NCBI GenBank assembly: GCA_018384375.1
Contig: JAHAYJ010000107.1
Coordinates: 1 to 45,331, forward strand
Length of the DNA stretch: 45,331 nucleotides
Direction: 5' to 3'
Origin: Lachnospiraceae bacterium
Lineage (GTDB): Bacteria > Bacillota > Clostridia > Lachnospirales > Lachnospiraceae
The translations under genes were made by a program, and so were the position numbers. How positions within the stretch are numbered: the stretch's first letter is position 1; every line of letters starts with the position of its first letter. Positions 25,104-35,643 of the stretch are shown in pieces. The notes beneath the pieces are model-generated. The model did no database searches, was not told the DNA's origin, and saw only the letters and a program-made list of their open reading frames with translations.

Positions 25104-26750
25104 TTAGAAGTTGCGGAATCTCTGATAGCGCTGCTCCGCAATCTCCTCTCCGGTGATACCCTGATATTTTTCAAGGAACAGCTTGATATGCTCCTTCATA
25201 TATTCTCCGATTGCTTCCACGGACTTTTTATCTGCTCCGCCGAATTCCGGTACAATTTCCTCAATGACGCCCAGTCTCTTTAAGTCCTGTGCGGTGATGT
25301 TCATGACTTCACTGGCTTCCTGTGCCTTATTGGAATCTTTCCATAAAATAGAGGCAAAGCCTTCCGGAGAAAGGATGGAATAGGTTGCATTTTCCATCAT
25401 CCACACTTCATTTCCGACAGCAGTGGCAAGTGCGCCACCACTTCCGCCTTCCCCGATCAGGATACAGAGCACCGGTACCTTTAGCGCAGACATTTCAAGC
25501 AGATTTCTGGCAATTGCCTCTCCCTGTCCCCGTTCCTCCGCTTCAATTCCGCAGAAAGCTCCCGGCGTATTGACAAAGCTGATAATGGGACGGTTGAATT
25601 TCTCTGCCTGCTTCATCAGCCGCAGTGCCTTGCGGTATCCCTCCGGCATAGGCATACCAAAGTTGCGCTTCTGGCACTCCTTCATATCCTTACCCTTTAC
25701 ATCTGCGATCACAGTCACAGGCTGCCCGCCAAGGAATGCCACGCCACCCACGATTGCTGCATCATCCTGGAAATACCGATCTCCGTGAGCCTCCACAAAG
25801 GTATCAAAAATGTATTCCATATAGTCGGTTGCAGCAGGCCGTTCTACCTGGCGCACTGCCTTCACCTTCTCCCATGCAGTCCTGGGAAGCGTCAGCCAGG
25901 AGCGCTCCTTGAGAATCTCATTTAATTCAAAATGGATCTCGGCGTCCTTTCTAAATTCCGCATAGCTTCCTTCCCTGCATTGATGAGTTTTGATCAAAAA
26001 ATAAATGGTCTTTTTCAAATTTTCGCGCCGGACGATTCCGTCAATAAAGCCATGCTCCAGCAGAAATTCTGCTGTCTGAAAGCCCTCCGGCAGTTCCTGT
26101 CCGATGGTCTGCTTGATCACCCTGGGGCCGGCAAAACCAATCAATGCTCCTGGCTCTGCCATTATGACATCGCCTAACATGGCAAAGCTTGCTGTCACAC
26201 CGCCGGTAGTAGGATCAGTCAGGATCGTACAGTACAAAAGTCCTGCCTCTCCATGCTTCTTGATAGCCGCTGAAGTCTTGGCCATCTGCATCAGAGAAAT
26301 AATGCCCTCCTGCATTCTGGCGCCACCGGAACAGCAGAACAAAAATACCGGAAGTTTCAATTCGGTTGCTTTCTCAATGGCACGGGTAATCTTTTCCCCC
26401 ACCACATGTCCCATGCTTCCCATCATAAAACGGGTCTCACAGATACCAAGCACCGCATCCTCACCGAACACCTTGCACTGTCCTACCGTTACGGCCTCAT
26501 CAGCTCCGGTCTTTTCCCTTGTTTCTGCCAGTTTTTCTTCGTACCCCTCATAATTTAAGGGGTTGCTCACCGGCATATCCTCAAACCAGGGTGTAAAGGA
26601 TTTCAGATCTGCCACCATACGAATCCGGTTGGTTGTCTTTACCCTGAAGTATGCGCCGCATTCATAGCAGACATATTTCTTCTTTACAACCCTGTCACGG
26701 TTTACCATCTTTTTGCACTTCGGACATTTAATTTCAAATTCGCTATCCAT
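25104..26750 (-). CDS. accDA: Fused acetyl-CoA carboxylase carboxyltransferase (AccD-AccA)
   Basis: A single 548-residue chain with both carboxyltransferase subunits. The N-terminus is AccD with its zinc ribbon (CPKC and CYEC, Cys9/12/28/31) and [10 protein letters not shown], through about residue 290. From about 300 the sequence is AccA ([48 protein letters not shown]). Together they transfer the carboxyl group from biotin to acetyl-CoA, giving malonyl-CoA. Most bacteria use two genes. AAGGAG lies eight bases before ATG 26750 but only two before ATG 26756, so 26750 is preferred. accB and accC, needed for activity, are not in this operon. Confidence 0.94.
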   Translation of the reverse strand: MDSEFEIKCPKCKKMVNRDRVVKKKYVCYECGAYFRVKTTNRIRMVADLKSFTPWFEDMPVSNPLNYEGYEEKLAETREKTGADEAVTVGQCKVFGEDAVLGICETRFMMGSMGHVVGEKITRAIEKATELKLPVFLFCCSGGARMQEGIISLMQMAKTSAAIKKHGEAGLLYCTILTDPTTGGVTASFAMLGDVIMAEPGALIGFAGPRVIKQTIGQELPEGFQTAEFLLEHGFIDGIVRRENLKKTIYFLIKTHQCREGSYAEFRKDAEIHFELNEILKERSWLTLPRTAWEKVKAVRQVERPAATDYMEYIFDTFVEAHGDRYFQDDAAIVGGVAFLGGQPVTVIADVKGKDMKECQKRNFGMPMPEGYRKALRLMKQAEKFNRPIISFVNTPGAFCGIEAEERGQGEAIARNLLEMSALKVPVLCILIGEGGSGGALATAVGNEVWMMENATYSILSPEGFASILWKDSNKAQEASEVMNITAQDLKRLGVIEEIVPEFGGADKKSVEAIGEYMKEHIKLFLEKYQGITGEEIAEQRYQRFRNF

Positions 26751-26765
26751 CGACATTACTCCTTA

Positions 26766-27197
26766 CTAATCACCGATTGCAAAGGTAAGCTCAGCCTTTG
26801 CTGCCACCTTCCCGTTTACGGTAGCAACTGCTTCTCCCACGCCGATTGGTCCCTTGCATTTCACAATTTTGGTCTCCAGCATCAGTACATCACCGGGCAG
26901 AACCTTCTGCTTAAACCGTGCTTTATCAATCCCTGCAAAATAAGCTGTTTTTCCTTTGTTTTCCTCAAGTCCCAGAATAGCGACCGCGCCAACCTGAGCC
27001 AGCGCCTCGATAATCAGCACCCCCGGCATTACAGGATTTCCCGGGAAATGTCCCCCAAAATAGGGTTCATTAAAGCTGACACATTTCTTTCCCACAGCTC
27101 TTACACCCGGCTCCAGTTCTTCAATGGTATCAATCAGCAGAAACGGCTGTCTGTGAGGGATAATCTCCATGATTTCCTTTGTGGTATATACGGACAT
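26766..27197 (-). CDS. fabZ: 3-hydroxyacyl-ACP dehydratase FabZ
   Basis: A 143-residue hotdog-fold dehydratase. Active-site His50 is in [13 protein letters not shown] and Glu64 in IIEALAQ; the N-terminal [15 protein letters not shown] is typical. It removes water from 3-hydroxyacyl-ACP in each elongation round; FabZ in organisms lacking FabA may also support unsaturated acid formation. AAGGA is eight bases before ATG 27197 and two before ATG 27203, so the shorter start is preferred. It lies 8 bases beyond the fabF stop and 15 before accDA. Confidence 0.94.
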   Translation of the reverse strand: MSVYTTKEIMEIIPHRQPFLLIDTIEELEPGVRAVGKKCVSFNEPYFGGHFPGNPVMPGVLIIEALAQVGAVAILGLEENKGKTAYFAGIDKARFKQKVLPGDVLMLETKIVKCKGPIGVGEAVATVNGKVAAKAELTFAIGD

Positions 27198-27211
27198 TTC
27201 CATCTTCCTTT

Positions 27212-28447
27212 CTAAGCTTCAAATCTCTTAACCAATATGCTGGCATTGTGACCGCCGAATCCGAGGGAATTACTCAGTGCATACGGCACCTCTTCCGTAT
27301 AGCTTTCCATACAATAGTTCAGGTCAAGCTCTTCTCCGGGCTCCTTAAGGCCAACCGTCTTATGAATAAATCCTTCCTCCACTTCCTTGACACAGGTCAG
27401 GAACTCCACTGCTCCCGCTGCTCCAAGCAAATGTCCTACCATGGACTTGGTGGAATTGATTTTCAGTTTCTTTGCATACTCACCAAAGGTAAGCTTGATT
27501 GCCCTTGTTTCAAACAAGTCATTGTGATGCGTGCTGGTTCCGTGGGCATTAATATAGGTAATGTCTGACGGCTTTAATCCTGCATCCGCAATGGCATTGC
27601 TCATGGCTCTTGCAGCACCGCTTCCGTCCTCCGCCGGGGAAGTAATATGAAAGGCATCCGCTGAGCAGCCATATCCTACTACCTCTGCATAAATCTTTGC
27701 GCCACGCTTTCTGGCATGTTCTAACTCCTCAAGTATCACAATTCCGGCGCCCTCTCCCATGACAAAACCGCTTCTGTCCTTGTCAAAAGGGATGGAACAG
27801 CGCGTGGGATCTTCACAGCTTGAAAGTGCTGTCAATGCAGAAAAGCCTGCAACACCGATCGGGGTGATGGAGCTCTCGGTTCCTCCTGCAATCATTACGT
27901 CCGCATCCCCATACTGGATGGTACGGTAAGCTTCTCCGATAGAATTGGTTCCTGTTGCACAGGCAGTTACCACATTGATATTTTTTCCTTTTAACCCGTA
28001 GGCAATGCTGACATTTCCTGCTGCCATGTTGGAGATCATAAGCGGCACAAGCATAGGTCCCACTCTTCCGGGTCCCTTCTCCTTTAACCGGTCATACTCC
28101 CGCTCCATTGCCTGCAGGCTTCCGATACCGCTGCCCACACTGCAACCAACCATATAGGGATCTTCCTCTTCCATCAAAAGACCGGCATCCCTGATCGCTT
28201 CTCCGGTTGCCGCTACCGCAAACTGACAAAACTGCTCCATTCTTCTGGCAGCCTTTTTATCCATATAGTCTGCCGGTTCAAAGTCCTTCACCTGTGCAGC
28301 AAGCTTACAGCGATATTCTGTCGTATCAAAATAGGTGATCGGTGCAAAACCGATCTTTTCTTCCTTCACACTTTTCCAGAATGCTTCCACACTGTTTCCG
28401 ATTGGGGTAATCGCTCCCATACCTGTTACAACGACTCTTCTTTTCAT
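27212..28447 (-). CDS. fabF: 3-oxoacyl-ACP synthase II FabF
   Basis: A 411-residue elongating condensing enzyme. Cys163 in [11 protein letters not shown] is the acyl acceptor; the two catalytic His lie in [11 protein letters not shown] and [13 protein letters not shown], giving the Cys-His-His triad. The start [17 protein letters not shown] is typical. It condenses acyl-ACP with malonyl-ACP. It lies 25 bases after fabG, with GGGAG before the ATG. Confidence 0.96.
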   Translation of the reverse strand: MKRRVVVTGMGAITPIGNSVEAFWKSVKEEKIGFAPITYFDTTEYRCKLAAQVKDFEPADYMDKKAARRMEQFCQFAVAATGEAIRDAGLLMEEEDPYMVGCSVGSGIGSLQAMEREYDRLKEKGPGRVGPMLVPLMISNMAAGNVSIAYGLKGKNINVVTACATGTNSIGEAYRTIQYGDADVMIAGGTESSITPIGVAGFSALTALSSCEDPTRCSIPFDKDRSGFVMGEGAGIVILEELEHARKRGAKIYAEVVGYGCSADAFHITSPAEDGSGAARAMSNAIADAGLKPSDITYINAHGTSTHHNDLFETRAIKLTFGEYAKKLKINSTKSMVGHLLGAAGAVEFLTCVKEVEEGFIHKTVGLKEPGEELDLNYCMESYTEEVPYALSNSLGFGGHNASILVKRFEA

Positions 28448-28472
28448 TTAGCCACTCCCATCCTATCTCGCA

Positions 28473-29213
28473 TCACATTACCATGCCGCCATCCACATGC
28501 AGTACCTGCCCGGTAATGTAATCCGCATTGTCTCCTGCCAAAAATAACACCATATTTGCCACATCCTGAGGTCTGCCCATTCTTCCGAGAGGAACTAGGC
28601 TCTTCAAATTCTCCTTAGCCTCATCGGAAAGCGCATCCGTCATCTCCGTTTCAATCAGACCGGGCGCAATGGCATTCACACACACATTCCGACTTGCCAG
28701 TTCCCTTGCCAGACTCTTGGTAAGGCCGATCAGTCCGGCTTTGGATGCGGAATAGTTTGCCTGACCTGCATTTCCCATAATACCGCTCACTGAGGAAATA
28801 TTAATGATCTTTCCACTTCTTTGTTTTAAGAAAAAGCGGGAAAGATGACGAATCATATTGAAAGCACCCTTTAAATTGGTATCCATGACAGCATCATAAT
28901 CCGCTTCCGTCATCCGCATGATCAGATTGTCTCTGGTAATTCCCGCATTGTTTACCAGAATATCTACTCTGCCGTACTGTGCGATCACATTCTTTACCAG
29001 CTTTTCACTTTCTGAAAAATCAGAAACATTGCATTGCATCGCCACTCCGTCACCGCCTGCCTCACGGATTGCCTTCACGACCTCCTCGGCACGCTGCGCG
29101 GAACCGTTATAATTTACGATCACAAAAGCGCCGTTCTTTGCCAAAGTCAATGCAATTTCCCTGCCGATTCCTCTGCTGGCACCTGTCACCAGCGCTATTT
29201 TTCCCTCTAACAT
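28473..29213 (-). CDS. fabG: 3-oxoacyl-ACP reductase FabG
   Basis: A 246-residue short-chain dehydrogenase. The NADPH-binding [12 protein letters not shown] is near the N-terminus, NNAG in the middle, and the Ser-Tyr-Lys triad in [20 protein letters not shown]. It reduces 3-oxoacyl-ACP. ATG 29213 overlaps the fabD stop by seven bases, with GGAGG upstream inside fabD, so translation is probably coupled. Confidence 0.96.
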   Translation of the reverse strand: MLEGKIALVTGASRGIGREIALTLAKNGAFVIVNYNGSAQRAEEVVKAIREAGGDGVAMQCNVSDFSESEKLVKNVIAQYGRVDILVNNAGITRDNLIMRMTEADYDAVMDTNLKGAFNMIRHLSRFFLKQRSGKIINISSVSGIMGNAGQANYSASKAGLIGLTKSLARELASRNVCVNAIAPGLIETEMTDALSDEAKENLKSLVPLGRMGRPQDVANMVLFLAGDNADYITGQVLHVDGGMVM

Positions 29214-30127
29214 GAAATTTCCTCCACTACACGGTCCAGATCCTCAAGCTTATCGATATTGTAAACCTTTACTTCTCTGCTCACCTTGCGGATAAAGCTG
29301 CTCAAGGTCTTCCCCGGTCCTATCTCAATGAAGGTATCCACGCCATCATGAATCATCCGCTCTACGCTCTGCTGGAATCGCACGGAGCTGGAAACCTGTT
29401 TCTTCAGCAACTCTTTGATCGGCTCTGCCTCCGTCACGTAATCTGCAGTCACATTACTCAGATAAGGGATCACAGGTTTGCGAATTGCAATCGGGGCAAG
29501 TTCCTCAAAAAGCTTTTCTCCGGCTCCCTGCAAAAGGCTGGAATGGAATGGTCCGCTGACCTTAAGCGGAACGCATCGCTTTGCACCGGCCTGTGTCAGC
29601 TTTTCTGCTGCACTTTGTACGGCCTGCTCCTGCCCTGTAATCACAATCTGTCCCGGACAGTTATAGTTGGCAATGGAAACAATTCCTTCTGTAGCCTCAC
29701 AGATTTCTTCCACCTGCATGGCTTCCATTCCAAGTACTGCCATCATGGCGCCACCTGTGGGATACGCTTCCTGCATGTAAATACCGCGTTTTCTGATTAT
29801 TCGGAACAGATCCTTAAGCTCCATGACCTCACTGACTGCAAGCGCGCCATACTCTCCCAAGCTCAAGCCTGCGCACACATCAGCTTTGATTCCTTTTCCA
29901 TCAAGCACCTTCCAGATTGCCACCTCCGTTGCAAGCATTGCGATCTGGGTATATTCCGTTACATTCAGCTGTTCGTTCTCCTCAAAAGCCAATGCTTTCA
30001 TATCAAGTCCGGTTACGGAGCCTGCCAGCTCAAATATTTCCTTCGCCTCCCGGCAGGTATCATAAAAATCCTTACCCATTCCGCAATACTGGGCACCCTG
30101 TCCGGGAAAAACAAATGCTGTTTTCAT
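29207..30127 (-). CDS. fabD: Malonyl-CoA:ACP transacylase FabD
   Basis: A 306-residue transacylase with the nucleophile Ser89 in [11 protein letters not shown], catalytic His in [10 protein letters not shown], and substrate-binding Arg in [10 protein letters not shown]. It loads malonyl groups onto ACP. It lies 14 bases after fabK and overlaps fabG. Length is standard. Confidence 0.95.
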   Translation of the reverse strand: MKTAFVFPGQGAQYCGMGKDFYDTCREAKEIFELAGSVTGLDMKALAFEENEQLNVTEYTQIAMLATEVAIWKVLDGKGIKADVCAGLSLGEYGALAVSEVMELKDLFRIIRKRGIYMQEAYPTGGAMMAVLGMEAMQVEEICEATEGIVSIANYNCPGQIVITGQEQAVQSAAEKLTQAGAKRCVPLKVSGPFHSSLLQGAGEKLFEELAPIAIRKPVIPYLSNVTADYVTEAEPIKELLKKQVSSSVRFQQSVERMIHDGVDTFIEIGPGKTLSSFIRKVSREVKVYNIDKLEDLDRVVEEISC

Positions 30128-30141
30128 ACTCTTTTCTCCAT

Positions 30142-31065
30142 TTATCTCTGTAACAGTGCTTTCGCCTGCTTCATGATATCCTGTATAATCTCATTACAGG
30201 TTTGTTCCTCTTTGATCAATCCTGCTATCTGCCCTGCCATCAGGGTTCCGTTCACAACATCACCTTCAATGACAGCCTTTCGAAGGGAGCCAAGGGTTAA
30301 TTTTTCAAGCTCCATAAAATCAGCCCCTTCCTTTTCCAGCTTCAGATATTCTTTCGTCATCTTATTTCTGAGTGAGCGAACCGGATGACCGGTAGACATG
30401 CCCGTTACAGTAGAATCAATGTCCTTCGCCTTCACTACCTGCTGCTTATAATTGGCATGAACAATGGATTCCCTGGCAACCACAAATCTGGTTCCAATCT
30501 GTACAGCCTCCGCGCCCAGCATAATGGAAGCCGCAAAGCCTCTTCCATCTCCGATTCCACCTGCTGCAATGACAGGCACACTGACTGCATCTACCACCTG
30601 GGGCACAAGCGCCATCGTCGTGGTAGAACCGATGTGTCCACCACTTTCCATGCCCTCCGCCACCACTGCATCTGCTCCGGTACGCTCCATGAGCTTGGCC
30701 ATGGCAACACTGGCCACGACAGGAATCACCTTTACTCCGGCATTTTTCCAAAGTTCCATGAACTTCGCAGGATTCCCTGCTCCTGTGGTAACAACCTTAA
30801 CGCCTTCCTCCACAATGACCTGTGCAACTTCCTGTGCGTTTGGATTTAACAGCATAACGTTGACGCCAAAGGGCTTATCCGTCAGTTCCCTGCACTTACG
30901 GATTTCTTCTCTTACGACCTCTGCCGGTGCAGATGCTGCCCCGATCAGTCCGAGTCCTCCGGCATTCGATACGGCTGCGGCAAGATTGTGCTCCGCAACC
31001 CATGCCATACCGCCCTGGATAATGGGATATTCAATGTTTAAAAGCTCTGTGATCCTTGTTTTCAT
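30142..31065 (-). CDS. fabK: Enoyl-ACP reductase II FabK
   Basis: A 307-residue FMN-dependent enoyl-ACP reductase. It starts RITELLNIEYPIIQGGMAWVAEHNLAAAVSNAGG, and carries VVAEGMESGGHIG and PVIAAGGIGDGRG followed by VQIGTRFVVA, all typical of FabK. It performs the last step of each elongation cycle in organisms lacking FabI. No fabI is seen in the window, so this is the likely main reductase. It lies 11 bases after acpP. Confidence 0.94.
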   Translation of the reverse strand: MKTRITELLNIEYPIIQGGMAWVAEHNLAAAVSNAGGLGLIGAASAPAEVVREEIRKCRELTDKPFGVNVMLLNPNAQEVAQVIVEEGVKVVTTGAGNPAKFMELWKNAGVKVIPVVASVAMAKLMERTGADAVVAEGMESGGHIGSTTTMALVPQVVDAVSVPVIAAGGIGDGRGFAASIMLGAEAVQIGTRFVVARESIVHANYKQQVVKAKDIDSTVTGMSTGHPVRSLRNKMTKEYLKLEKEGADFMELEKLTLGSLRKAVIEGDVVNGTLMAGQIAGLIKEEQTCNEIIQDIMKQAKALLQR

Positions 31066-31076
31066 ATTGATTTCCT

Positions 31077-31310
31077 TTAGGCTTCTACACCCTTATCCTG
31101 CAAATATTTGATAACTGCTCCGACTGTGGTAAGACTTTCCAATTCTTCAGAAGGGATCTCCACACCGTACTCCTCCTCAAAGGACATTACCAGTTCAAAT
31201 AAATCGAGGGAGTCTACATCCAGGTCCTCTTTAAAACGTGTTTCCTCTGTGATTTCTACATTGTCCAGATTTAACTGCTCTTCGATGATTTCTTTTACTC
31301 TTTCTAACAT
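31077..31310 (-). CDS. acpP: Acyl carrier protein
   Basis: A 77-residue acidic four-helix protein with the phosphopantetheine-acceptor Ser34 in DLDVDSLDLFEL. ATG 31310, preceded by AGAGAGGAT, is the true start. A longer frame to 31367 would read through the operator region and is rejected. It is the first gene of the fatty-acid operon. The DSLD motif fits a housekeeping ACP. Confidence 0.95.
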   Translation of the reverse strand: MLERVKEIIEEQLNLDNVEITEETRFKEDLDVDSLDLFELVMSFEEEYGVEIPSEELESLTTVGAVIKYLQDKGVEA

Positions 31311-31339
31311 GCTTTTATCCTCTCTTTTCTTTTTATTGT

Positions 31340-31384
31340 TTTGAGTTTCAAACCTTTTGAAACTCAAATATTTTGATACTCAAA
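31340..31384 (-). promoter_or_regulatory. Three tandem FabT-type operator boxes
   Basis: TTTGANNNTCAAA occurs three times: 31340-31352 (GTT centre), 31356-31368 (AAC) and 31372-31384 (TAC). The centres are exactly 16 bases apart. The first two together also form one 29-base palindrome. The boxes lie just after the predicted transcription start, so a bound repressor would block early elongation or start. The pattern matches known FabT sites, and a FabT-like protein is encoded at the end of the operon. Confidence 0.85.
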
Positions 31385-31399
31385 CTATTTGTCTGGTTC

Positions 31400-31428
31400 A
31401 ATATACTATAATAAAAAAGAAATGTCAA
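31400..31428 (-). promoter_or_regulatory. Promoter of the fatty-acid operon
   Basis: TTGACA (31428-31423) and TATATT (31405-31400) are separated by 17 bases. The start should be near 31393, placing the three operator boxes at roughly +9 to +54. The -35 box lies in the 3' arm of the groESL terminator hairpin. Confidence 0.85.
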
Positions 31429-31455
31429 TAGCTTTTTCGCAAGCTATTGACATTT
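31420..31455 (-). terminator. Terminator of the groESL operon
   Basis: A perfect 15-base stem (31455-31441 with 31434-31420) around a six-base loop is followed on the minus strand by CTTTTTT. It ends transcription from groEL and carries the -35 box of the next promoter. Confidence 0.82.
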
Positions 31456-31472
31456 TAAGTTCCGTCGATGCT

Positions 31473-31557
31473 TAGCCTGTAAATTTCATAAAATGAAATT
31501 CACAGGCTACCGCTTACAGCGCACGCTCATTAATAAACTCTAAGCGCTACGCGCTTA
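31473..31557. repeat. Two further hairpins in the groEL 3' region
   Basis: TAGCCTGTAAATTTCAT (31473-31489) pairs with 31493-31509 in 16 of 17 positions around AAA. TAAGCGC-TAC-GCGCTTA forms a perfect hairpin at 31541-31557. Neither has a T-tract on the minus strand. They may stabilise the groEL mRNA end, or derive from repeated elements. Confidence 0.5.
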
Positions 31558-31562
31558 TCGTT

Positions 31563-31625
31563 AACCCATCGGTAAAATCAAATGCGGCCCCTAATAGGGG
31601 CCGCGCTTGATTTTCTTCCGATGGG

Positions 31626-31627
<2 letters not shown>
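31563..31627 (-). repeat. Long bulged hairpin overlapping the groEL stop
   Basis: Nested pairs AACCCATCGG/CCGATGGGTT, AAAATCAA/TTGATTTT and GCGGCCCC/GGGGCCGC form a long stem with a TAATA loop. The outer arm overlaps the groEL stop codon at 31626-31628. No T-tract follows, so it could be an mRNA-stabilising structure. Confidence 0.6.
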
Positions 31628-33251
<1,624 letters not shown>

Positions 33252-33277
33252 TCAACATCTCCTTATTATTTTCTTTA

Positions 33278-33562
33278 TTATTGGATTACTGCCAGAATAT
33301 CGCTCTGTTTTACAATGATGTACTCTTCGTCCTCAATCTTGACATCTGTCCCTGCATACTTGGAATAGATTACCTGATCTCCAACCTTTACTTCCATCTT
33401 AATTTCCTTGCCATCAACCACACCGCCGGGGCCTACTGCAATGACCTCTGCCTGCTGGGGCTTTTCCTTGTTCTGTCCCGGTAACACAATACCTGACTTG
33501 GTGGTTTCTTCTGCAACCAGCTGTTTTAATACGACTCTGTCTGCTAATGGTACTAATTTCAT
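33278..33562 (-). CDS. groES: Co-chaperonin GroES
   Basis: A 94-residue co-chaperonin beginning MKLVPLADRVVLKQL, with the mobile loop near residues 17-32 and VIYSKYAGTDVKIEDEEYIIV at the C-terminus. GGAGG precedes the ATG at a suitable distance. It caps GroEL rings. First gene of the groESL operon. Confidence 0.97.
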   Translation of the reverse strand: MKLVPLADRVVLKQLVAEETTKSGIVLPGQNKEKPQQAEVIAVGPGGVVDGKEIKMEVKVGDQVIYSKYAGTDVKIEDEEYIIVKQSDILAVIQ

Positions 33563-33610
33563 TTTTGTTGCCTCCTTTATTATAAATCATTTGTTTACTT
33601 TGATATTTTG

Positions 33611-33637
33611 TTAGCACTCATTAATATCGAGTGCTAA
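33611..33637 (-). promoter_or_regulatory. CIRCE operator (HrcA-binding)
   Basis: TTAGCACTC (33611-33619) and GAGTGCTAA (33629-33637) form the perfect 9-9-9 CIRCE inverted repeat. HrcA binds this element to repress heat-shock chaperone genes. It lies between the promoter and groES. Confidence 0.97.
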
Positions 33638-33649
33638 TTGCTAAAACAT

Positions 33650-33678
33650 ATATTAATTTTATATGCCTTGCTTTGCAA
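33650..33678 (-). promoter_or_regulatory. groESL promoter
   Basis: TTGCAA (33678-33673) and TAATAT (33655-33650) are 17 bases apart on the minus strand, with CIRCE immediately downstream. The pairing is weaker than consensus but the placement is right. Confidence 0.6.
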
Positions 33679-33799
33679 CCGCTATCACAAGTGAATTTCT
33701 TTATATTATCTCTTGTTTTCTTCTGTTTTCTTTATTTATCTCTTATTATCTCATTTTTACCTCATTCTAACGATTTAATAATTTGTTTATTTTTATAAA

Positions 33800-33891
33800 A
33801 AAAACGATAAAAAGACTGTTGCACAAATCGTTTTCACCTCAGTAAAAGTGTACATCCCCTGTAAGGTGTGAAACGATCTATGCAACAGTCT
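33800..33891 (-). terminator. Large stem-loop terminator after the GGDEF gene
   Basis: AGACTGTTGCA (33813-33823) pairs with TGCAACAGTCT (33881-33891). An inner, imperfect stem uses ATCGTTT and AAACGAT. On the minus strand TTTTTATCGTTTTTTTT follows. It closes the long D-glutamate operon. The 79-base length and the outer repeat, similar to insertion-sequence ends, leave open a mobile-element origin. Confidence 0.75.
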
Positions 33892-33917
33892 CTGACTGCT
33901 AAATCCACAATTGTGAA

Positions 33918-34844
33918 TTAAATTCCTTTTTCAAGCCGCTCCCGATATCCGGGCGTATTCTTGATCTCAAACTTATTATTAAACATCTCGTATTCCGCGT
34001 CAGAAAGCTTATCCTCCAATGCTTCCTCAATATTTGTTTTATATACAATACCGACTGCTACGGAGGGAGCCAGGATCGTATCCTCATAATTGTCACAGCG
34101 CTCCTGAACCTTTGAGGCAAACTCCTCTGCTTCCCCCTCTTCCGCCATGGGAACTAAGACACCAAACACATCTCCGTCTATCCTTCCTATTACAAAATAG
34201 GGTTTTGCTTCCTCCTTCAGAATTTCAGCAACCGTTTTGATCAGTCTGTCACTTTCTTCCTCTCCGAAATGATCATTGACAAATTTCCAGTCGTTGATAT
34301 TAATATTAAGTACAGCTACCGGCACTACTTCAGACCGGTCAATGATCTTTATCTTTTCCTCAAAATAAATCTTATTAAAAACACCTGTCAGAATATCTTC
34401 TCTTTCATTATGAATGACCTTATACTGCCTGTCCTCCAGCTGCTTTTCCAGTTCCTCCAGATAAATACTGCCTTCACGATGCAGATAAGCCTCTTCCCCA
34501 AGCTTGGAAAGCAGTGCAACCGTACCGTCCAGCATTTCATTCATCAAATGTTTGTCTCTTCCCTCATCCAGCTCCTTTATGTACAAATGTCCTACTGTAC
34601 GGTTCTGTACCCGGATTTTCCGTCCCGGATCATTTACCACATCGGGATGAAATCCAAGAAAACTGTCACCGATTACAATCTCCTTTTCTCCGTGCCTGTC
34701 TGTCAGCAGTATATTAATTTCCAGCATTTCCGCCAGATTTTGAAGATACCGTTTCACTGTTTCCGTATCATAAAGGTTTGAAAGGGTATAGTTTTTGATA
34801 TTTTCTTTAATTCTCTTATCATAAGGTATTGCATTGTAGCCCAT
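33918..34844 (-). CDS. Degenerate GGDEF-domain protein
   Basis: A 308-residue cytosolic protein. The N-terminal part (1-110) resembles a small sensory domain with no clear family. A coiled stretch at 120-148 leads into a GGDEF domain (149-300), beginning DILTGVFNKIYFEE and including LNININDWKFVNDHFG. The signature is RIDGDVFG (residues 221-228), so the usual GGDEF reads DGDVF: the first Gly and the catalytic Glu are replaced. Cyclic-di-GMP synthesis is therefore unlikely; it may bind nucleotide as a sensor. It follows the 246-residue hypothetical by 51 bases and precedes a strong terminator. Confidence 0.8.
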   Translation of the reverse strand: MGYNAIPYDKRIKENIKNYTLSNLYDTETVKRYLQNLAEMLEINILLTDRHGEKEIVIGDSFLGFHPDVVNDPGRKIRVQNRTVGHLYIKELDEGRDKHLMNEMLDGTVALLSKLGEEAYLHREGSIYLEELEKQLEDRQYKVIHNEREDILTGVFNKIYFEEKIKIIDRSEVVPVAVLNININDWKFVNDHFGEEESDRLIKTVAEILKEEAKPYFVIGRIDGDVFGVLVPMAEEGEAEEFASKVQERCDNYEDTILAPSVAVGIVYKTNIEEALEDKLSDAEYEMFNNKFEIKNTPGYRERLEKGI

Positions 34845-34895
34845 AAAGCAGCCTCTCCCAAACAGTATATATTTTCTTTAAGTATACCGTTTCCA

Positions 34896-35636
34896 TCAGC
34901 CTTTATCAAGCATTTCTTCACTGTCCTTTATGGGTTTTTCGCTTCTATTTACATGTGGATTTTTCCGGTAAGTCAGATTCTCATTCAGCCTGCAATATTC
35001 ACCTGTCTTACTGTAGGAGTCCATCAGATGACTATCTGACCGGTATGCCGTCGGAATTTCCTCTTTCTGTGCTCTGGTGCCCCGCTGCTTATCCTCCAAT
35101 GTCTGCTGCCTGCCCATTCCCTTTCCGCCTGCAGTCTGACTTCCGGTATCCGTCAAAGCAGCAAATGCATCTTTGCCCTTTTGGAAACGCTTCAAGGAAG
35201 AATGAATTCCAACTCTGATCTTTTCCTTTACCGCTTCCCATTTATTGACAATATGGCTGGAAAAACTTTGTTTCCAGGCGCTGACCACTGCGTTCAGACC
35301 GCTGTGCAAGATACCTGTGCCATCGGAAATGCGATTACTTTTATCCTTCTCCTGCTGCCCTTCCTCTCCCAGAGCCTGCCAGGCATCTTTAAGCAGCCCC
35401 ATGCCGGTCTTGATTCTGCCGGAAGACTTCACATTCCCGGATTCCCTACGATCTACCGTCATCTCCTCCGATACCGTTTCCCTACCTGCCGTCAGACCGG
35501 TATCCTTTCGTGTCCCCATTGCCGCAGCGCTCTGCTGCTTCTTTTTATCCTCATGGAGGCACTCTGTAACGTGATGTGTATGAGATTGCTGATATTCTGT
35601 TCCGGAATAGGCATTAAAATCATTTCTTATCTGCAT
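34896..35636 (-). CDS. Uncharacterised hydrophilic protein
   Basis: A 246-residue protein I do not recognise. It is highly charged, rich in Lys, Glu, Gln, Ser and Thr, without membrane segment, signal peptide or metal motif. A central stretch (about 105-165) contains two amphipathic helices with aromatic residues (LLKDAWQALGEEG; AVVSAWKQSFSSHIVNKWEAVKEKI). The ends look disordered. ATG 35636 has GAGG six bases upstream and lies seven bases beyond the stop of the membrane protein gene; a longer frame to 35723 overlaps that gene and is rejected. Tight spacing suggests it works with the preceding membrane protein. Confidence 0.6.
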   Translation of the reverse strand: MQIRNDFNAYSGTEYQQSHTHHVTECLHEDKKKQQSAAAMGTRKDTGLTAGRETVSEEMTVDRRESGNVKSSGRIKTGMGLLKDAWQALGEEGQQEKDKSNRISDGTGILHSGLNAVVSAWKQSFSSHIVNKWEAVKEKIRVGIHSSLKRFQKGKDAFAALTDTGSQTAGGKGMGRQQTLEDKQRGTRAQKEEIPTAYRSDSHLMDSYSKTGEYCRLNENLTYRKNPHVNRSEKPIKDSEEMLDKG

Positions 35637-35643
35637 AGGAGCC

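Noticed and set aside
29348-30388. 346-codon plus-strand open frame across fabD and fabK
   Set aside because: It is antisense to two well-conserved genes; its composition (His, Cys, Phe rich) is that of a reverse-strand shadow.
31311-31367. N-terminal extension of acyl carrier protein
   Set aside because: It translates the FabT operator boxes; ATG 31310 gives a standard-length protein.
33638-33812. Possible RNA gene in the AT-rich stretch between groES and the GGDEF gene
   Set aside because: Apart from the groESL promoter I see only low-complexity T/A-rich DNA with no conserved RNA motif.
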